A stretch of DNA of 64,000 nucleotides, from the NCBI GenBank assembly GCA_905221615.1, contig CAJNDT010003224.1, forward strand, positions 658,501 to 722,500, given 5' to 3'. The notes beneath the pieces were generated by a model that was not told the DNA's origin, searched no databases, and saw nothing but the letters and a program-made list of their open reading frames with translations. The DNA is from Symbiodinium sp. CCMP2592. Its lineage: Eukaryota > Sar > Dinophyceae > Suessiales > Symbiodiniaceae. Of the stretch, positions 60,060 through 64,000 are shown piece after piece. How positions within the stretch are numbered: the first letter of the stretch is position 1; the number at the start of each line of letters is the position of its first letter. The translations under genes were made by a program, and so were the position numbers.

Positions 60060-60427
60060 AAAGCAGGCTCATCCAGGCTCTTGCAGTATCTCAGGAATCA
60101 AGACGCCCCAAAAAAGGACTGCATAGATCCTCGGTGGCTGTGAGCTTTGAGCAGTTCTGGCGACATGTATTGGCCGGGCGTGTTCCACTGACGAGGGGTC
60201 CATAGAAGCGAAAGGCTTTAATGGAGAAAGCCAGCAGTGTGCAAGAGCCATATTGCATCGCACATCTGCCGAATCACCGACACAAACTTGGATTCTTTGG
60301 TAGCCGAGCCTCCAGAGCATTGAGCCGAGGTCACCACGTGCCGCTCCTTGCACTCATACGGCAGCTCGCCGACGCGGCGAACCACGTAGGAGTGCGCACA
60401 CAATTGCAGCATGTGAGACTCCCGCAT
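60060..60427 (-). pseudogene. Protein-kinase domain relic
   Basis: The minus frame 60427-60218 reads 'ESHMLQLCAHSYVVRRVGEL' (helix C to strand 4), 'ERHVVTSAQCSGGS' (strand 5 and hinge) and 'VIRQMCDAIWLLHTAGFLH' (helix E, which precedes HRD in kinases). TAA follows directly. 36 nt later the same frame gives 'TPGQYMSPELL', the activation-segment and APE motif, and then after a frame change 'IYAVLFWGVLIPEIL' (helix F). The catalytic HRD loop, metal-binding DFG and about 40 residues between are absent. I read it as a decayed kinase fragment. A missed exon carrying the loop is an alternative, but no donor precedes the TAA and only 36 nt are available. Confidence 0.5.
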
Positions 60428-60880
60428 GGAGTGACTTAATTATCTTAAACCACCTTGGGCCCTCCCCCCATCCCCAATGGTTTCACCGATCCGAGCAGAC
60501 TGGGAAGGATTCGGGGTTCAGATGGCGTAGAAGTACTCTACCAATCCATGTGCCTATGAAGCTCGTACTTAGGCATTAAAGGGAGTCCTATATAGGTACT
60601 TTTGATTATATAGGTGCCCTGAATCCGCTGGCAGACACCGAGCACACGAACTTCAAGATGACCAATCCCCAGAACCCAAAGCCCTGCACCTTGAACCCTT
60701 GACCCTAAACCGCGGAAGGCCCACAGCCCTGAAACGTCAACAGAAACGCCACCCCCCTAGAAAGCCCAAACTCGAAAAGCTCGACTCCTGCACGGTGTTG
60801 AGGGCCGCAATCAGTGTAGAGATCCTCAGCAGCCCAAGGGCAAGTACACGAGCCGGCCTATAGTTTAGATGTAGACTATG

Positions 60881-60990
60881 ATATGGGAGTTTCCGAAGCT
60901 AGGGGACCCTAATATATTATACGAAATAGTAGGATCCTTATTATAAGGACCCCAACACAAGGTACTCCATATTTTCGGAAACTCCCATAT
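60881..60990. mobile_element. MITE-like hairpin
   Basis: Arms 60881-60897 (atatgggagtttccgaa) and 60974-60990 are perfect 17-bp inverted repeats. The inner sequence also partly pairs ('ggatccttattataagga'). Confidence 0.75.
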
Positions 60991-61108
60991 AGCATCACAA
61001 TGTACTGTATTGGGCGGTATCGAGCGCTGCAGGGTCTGGGTTTCGAACAGTTCAGGGCTCGCCAAAATCCAGAGCCCTTCGACTGCACTTTGGCGGAAAT
61101 GCACCAGT

Positions 61109-61225
61109 TATAGTTACTGCCAGAAAGTTGGAAAATGGGTTTAGGATGATTTATGCTGGGATTCCCTACACCTTACTTTAGGGGCATGAGGAGAATTGTA
61201 TTCCAACTTTATTGCTTCTACTCTA
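61109..61225. mobile_element. MITE-like hairpin, family 'gccagaaagttggaa', copy 4
   Basis: Arms 'tagttactgccagaaagttg' and 'caactttattgcttctactc'. The loop shares 'ggattccctacaccttactt' with copy 2. Its right end supplies the stop codon of the adjacent minus-strand exon. Confidence 0.75.
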
Positions 61226-61410
61226 TATGGAAGCACAGGAAATGCCCACGGATTTCACGGGCGAGCTGTTTAAGGGATCTATGTGCCGTGGGTTCTGTGA
61301 TTCGTTCGGGTTGACGTGAGAAGACGCCCAAAGCAAGAACAAGCCAATGTCGGACAAGGGTCTGTTGCTGTACAGTCCCTTGTGGGCGGTGGCCTCGCAA
61401 ACACGATCAA
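61223..61410 (-). CDS. Candidate exon ending in a MITE
   Basis: The minus frame reads 'DRVCEATAHKGLYSNRPLSD' then 'IGLFLLWASSHVNPNESQN' and 'HIDPLNSSPVKSVGISCASI', then TAG at 61223-61225. The composition is strongly protein-like. The stop lies in the end of hairpin copy 4, so the original reading may have continued. It lies upstream of the kinase relic on the same strand and could be part of the same dead gene, though no kinase motif is seen in it. Confidence 0.4.
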
Positions 61411-61499
61411 GGGGCGGGCACTCCGGGGATAATTCCTTCCCCCTAATATTAAACGCCCCCCTTCTATAAAAACTGATTCCCGCTAGTGTTTTACTATTT

Positions 61500-62060
61500 G
61501 GGGGGGGCGGGGTTTCGGGGTAGCCCTAAACCTCTAAGCCTTAAAGCCCGAAGCCCTAAACCTCGAGCCCGAGACCCTAAAGCCCTGAGCCCTAGACTTT
61601 GAGCCCTCAAGCCCAAACCCTAAAGCTGTAGCCCTGAGCCCTAAACCCTTAAACCCTAAAGCCATGGTCCCTTCGGTTGGATTAGTACAGCTGTAATCTT
61701 TGGCTCCATTAAAACTCATACAATCCTAGCCCCCTCCCTAATGTTTTTATTTAATTTTCAATTGTGGGCCCGAAACCGCGAAATTCTGGGGCCAAGGAGT
61801 ATTTTTATATTAGGGGGGTTTAGTAATAGGGTGAAGCGATTACTCCGCCTGAGACTCTGGGATGGGGCACAAGCGACAACCTAACAATCATACTGGGGGT
61901 GGGGGATAGCCCAGATCCCACTCCAAACTCCACAAGTACACCCTAAACCCTTTGAAACATAAACTTCCATCCCAAACCCTCCAATACCTATAAGCCCCAG
62001 AAGCCCTAAACCCTGTAAGCCCTGGCCCTAAACCCTAAGCCTTCATCTCGGAGCATGGAG
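61500..62060. other. CCCTAAA-like stretch without a gene
   Basis: 61520-61660 and 61940-62035 are dominated by CCCTAAA/CCCTGAG variants. No exon was found. Confidence 0.5.
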
Positions 62061-62377
62061 CGTGCCGGCGGCGACCCACCGTCAGATGCCCCACCGAAGC
62101 CGAAGAGATCCTCTGCGATAGGCTGCGCTTTAGGATGAAAAGGATTTGTGGATTTGGGTTTCCGGGTTTCTAGGATTTGTTTCGCTGCCAGGCTTTTCAA
62201 GTGTAGGGTTCATAAGGGCTTCTGGATTTCCAGGGTTTGGGGCCTCTGGGGCTTACTGATGGGTTTCAGAAGGTTCAGGGTTCAGGCTTCGGCGGTTGCA
62301 CGAGGTCTTAATTCTAGTGTTTTGTTCAGGTCTGCGACTTCAACAGGTCGCAGGACAGCTCCACCACTTTCTACAGT

Positions 62378-63681
62378 CTGCTATGGCACCCAAATGTGCA
62401 AGGATGTGGAACGACCTTCGCATGGAAAACCGTATGCCGTAGGCCTGTTCCTAAATCCGATGATAATGGCATGCCCAGCCTCCATAAAACCCGTAAGCCC
62501 AAAAGCAACTCAATCCAGGTTTTCGATCTCACTTTTTCACCCGGAAAGCCTTGAACATGCGCCCCTCTTTCCCGAACAAAACAACAAATTACTGTCCCTC
62601 GCAGCTCGCGGCTTCATCTCGACAAGCTCCGTCACTCGCTCTCGAAGCTCGGCGACCTTCAGCAGCATTTGGGCAACTGCGATTCTTGAGATTTTGGAGT
62701 GCAGGCTTTATAGGGTTTAGGATGTGTTGGTTCCGGGGGGTGAAATGTTTCGCATTGCGGGAACACGAACTTGAGGTACTACCTTCCGGGTGTTGGAGGT
62801 TGAGGGCATAGGTATTGGTATCTTTTAAGGTATTGCTCGGAGTCAAGGAGCCTGCTTGAAGGCTTTACCAATTGGGTTATATAGTTTCTGGGCGTATTGC
62901 ATAAGGCCAGGGATTTTCGGCGGTTTATAGGGTTTAGGATATGTAGGGTCTAAAGCTTCGTGTAGACTGCTGGATCTTCAAACGTTATAAGCTTCACTGT
63001 TTGGGCTTGAGAAATTTGCAACTGATTGACGGCTTCCTGCATCTTCGTAGATTCCGTGCTAGCTCAAGTTTATCGCATATGCAAGCTTCTATGGAGAAAA
63101 AGTATGGGTAGATAGAAGATAGATAGATGGATGAATGGATGGATGGATGGATGGATGGATGGCGAGTTAGATAGATAAGCGCCGTATAGACAAATAGGGA
63201 GATAGATAGACAGGTCGACATGTAGATAAACATAAAATAAACAGACAGAAAGACGGATTGATAGACATGGACAGACAGTGATACATAGATAGATGGATGG
63301 ATAGAAAGAGGACAGATAGGTAGTCAGAATCCCGAAGCAACACGAACGACAATCCCATGCGCTTGCTGCCAGACCGGTCCGGATCATGACTTTTCGGGGT
63401 CTCGTGTGGGGTTGAGTTGAAGGTCGCATCGTACTTACTGGATGAAGGCGTGCCGGGATGTAGTAAGAGGGGCTTTTAGTAAGGGGCTTGTTTGAAACCC
63501 AGGCAAGGTGTTTGCAACCTTACTTACTAAGTCCCTGGTCCTCTAAGCAGGGCGTAAAGGAAGGCCGTATGTAAGGCTTTGGTAAGGCACCATGTAATAT
63601 GAGGCTCCCAAGCTCGAAGCCCACACCGCTTTTTGCGATTTCGGCTTGCTGACCCATGAGGCAGAACTCTGCCTGTTCGGT
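62378..63681 (-). CDS. Multi-exon gene H, coiled-coil-like, unknown function
   Basis: Minus-strand exons: about 63610-63681 ('TEQAEFCLMGQQAEIAKSGV' after 'catgacag'), about 63326-63437 ('KYDATFNSTPHETPKSHDPD' and 'RMGLSFVLLRDSD' after 'catccag'), 62950-63062 ('KMQEAVNQLQISQAQTVKL', open to TAG 62950), 62593-62684 ('IAVAQMLLKVAELRERVTEL' then 'VEMKPRAARD', GT donor) and about 62378-62480 ('GHAIIIGFRNRPTAYGFPC'). Heptad-like Leu/Val/Ala spacing in the third and fourth pieces suggests coiled coil. A GATA/GATG/GACA microsatellite fills the intron at 63119-63310. Start and end are not found and phases are only partly checked. The overlapping plus frame 62148-62720 is rejected as a shadow. Confidence 0.45.
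63119..63310. repeat. GATA/GATG/GACA microsatellite
   Basis: Tetranucleotide GATG and GATA units with GACA variants. The complementary strand gives the Ser/Ile/Tyr-rich false frames. Confidence 0.95.
63462..63546. repeat. Element of the 'cttactaagtcccatgatcc' family
   Basis: Left 'gtaagaggggcttttagtaa' and right 'cttacttactaagtccctgg' form an imperfect inverted pair. The right half matches 15220-15256 and 19420-19450. Confidence 0.6.
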
Positions 63682-64000
63682 CTGTCATGGAACTGCACTT
63701 GCTGGCTTGCTACGGCCTCTCCAAATTCGGACGTGTAGCAACCACATGGGTAGCTAAGTCTTCTTATGTGCCTAGCTTTCTAGTGAATACGTAAATATTC
63801 AACTGATTCGTGAATTGAGTAGTGTGGGTGTTCACTCAAGTCGAAAGTTCGAAGGGACATGGCAGGAGGGCCGTGCTACCAAGGATTAGAAACATGGAGT
63901 TGCCTGAAAGCATCGTATAAGTGCCCTTTTTGACATGCTAGTGTGTATCAAAGAATTGCACACCGACCTGCGGGCGCATCAGTGTAATAGGTACCGGTAA

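Noticed and set aside
62148-62720. 190-codon plus-strand open frame
   Set aside because: The minus strand carries a coiled-coil-like exon and other exons of gene H here. The plus frame begins in TTTAGGG-like sequence.
1-64000. Dinoflagellate spliced-leader sequence, tRNA or rRNA genes
   Set aside because: I looked for the conserved spliced-leader core and for tRNA T-loop and B-box patterns and saw no convincing match. A covariance-model scan would be needed to exclude them.

Overview
The window looks like nuclear DNA of a dinoflagellate, most probably a Symbiodiniaceae species. This is judged from gene structure and remembered protein families, not from a database search. The evidence is: (1) many short exons (50-400 nt) joined by short introns whose donors are GT, GC or GA and whose acceptors are AG, often followed by G; (2) TTTAGGG/CCCTAAA words scattered through nearly every intergenic stretch and intron; (3) many short hairpin (MITE-like) elements and long microsatellites; (4) two genes whose motifs match, as far as I remember, protein families repeated many times in Symbiodinium genomes. 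There is no operon structure, ribosome binding site, CRISPR array, tRNA or rRNA gene that I can support. Most exons lack an initiator Met and are shorter than 60 codons, so long-ORF scans miss them. Boundaries below were placed by eye from splice sites and reading phase.

Left part (1-24 kb) is gene-poor. It has plus-strand gene pieces at 2.35-4.06 kb (MITE in the last exon), 7.09-7.34 kb and 11.11-11.39 kb, several weak single-exon candidates, at least eight hairpin-element families, and a 19-copy 38-bp satellite (22.40-23.12 kb) built from telomere-like words.

The middle (24-36 kb) holds a transposase-like multi-exon gene on the minus strand (30.54-27.72 kb), a short plus-strand gene (31.35-31.79 kb), a 59-bp tandem repeat, a roughly 180-bp duplicated segment, and minus-strand exons at 35.1-34.1 kb.

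The right part (36-64 kb) is almost entirely minus-strand genes, as expected for dinoflagellate unidirectional clusters. In transcription order they are: gene H (63.7-62.4 kb), an exon and a protein-kinase relic (61.4-60.1 kb), gene B (58.98-51.71 kb), a methyltransferase-like gene C (51.2-49.6 kb) and gene A (42.83-36.15 kb). Gene B encodes a modular protein: a folded-looking N-terminus, an acidic tract, an array of about 13 duplicated Glu/Pro/Thr mini-exons, an RGG box, a Lys-rich tract and a folded-looking C-terminus.

The most unusual object is that mini-exon array (57.88-56.13 kb). Near-regular 108-123 bp units, each carrying one short coding exon and a short intron, appear to have been tandemly multiplied, with telomere-like words inside some of the introns.
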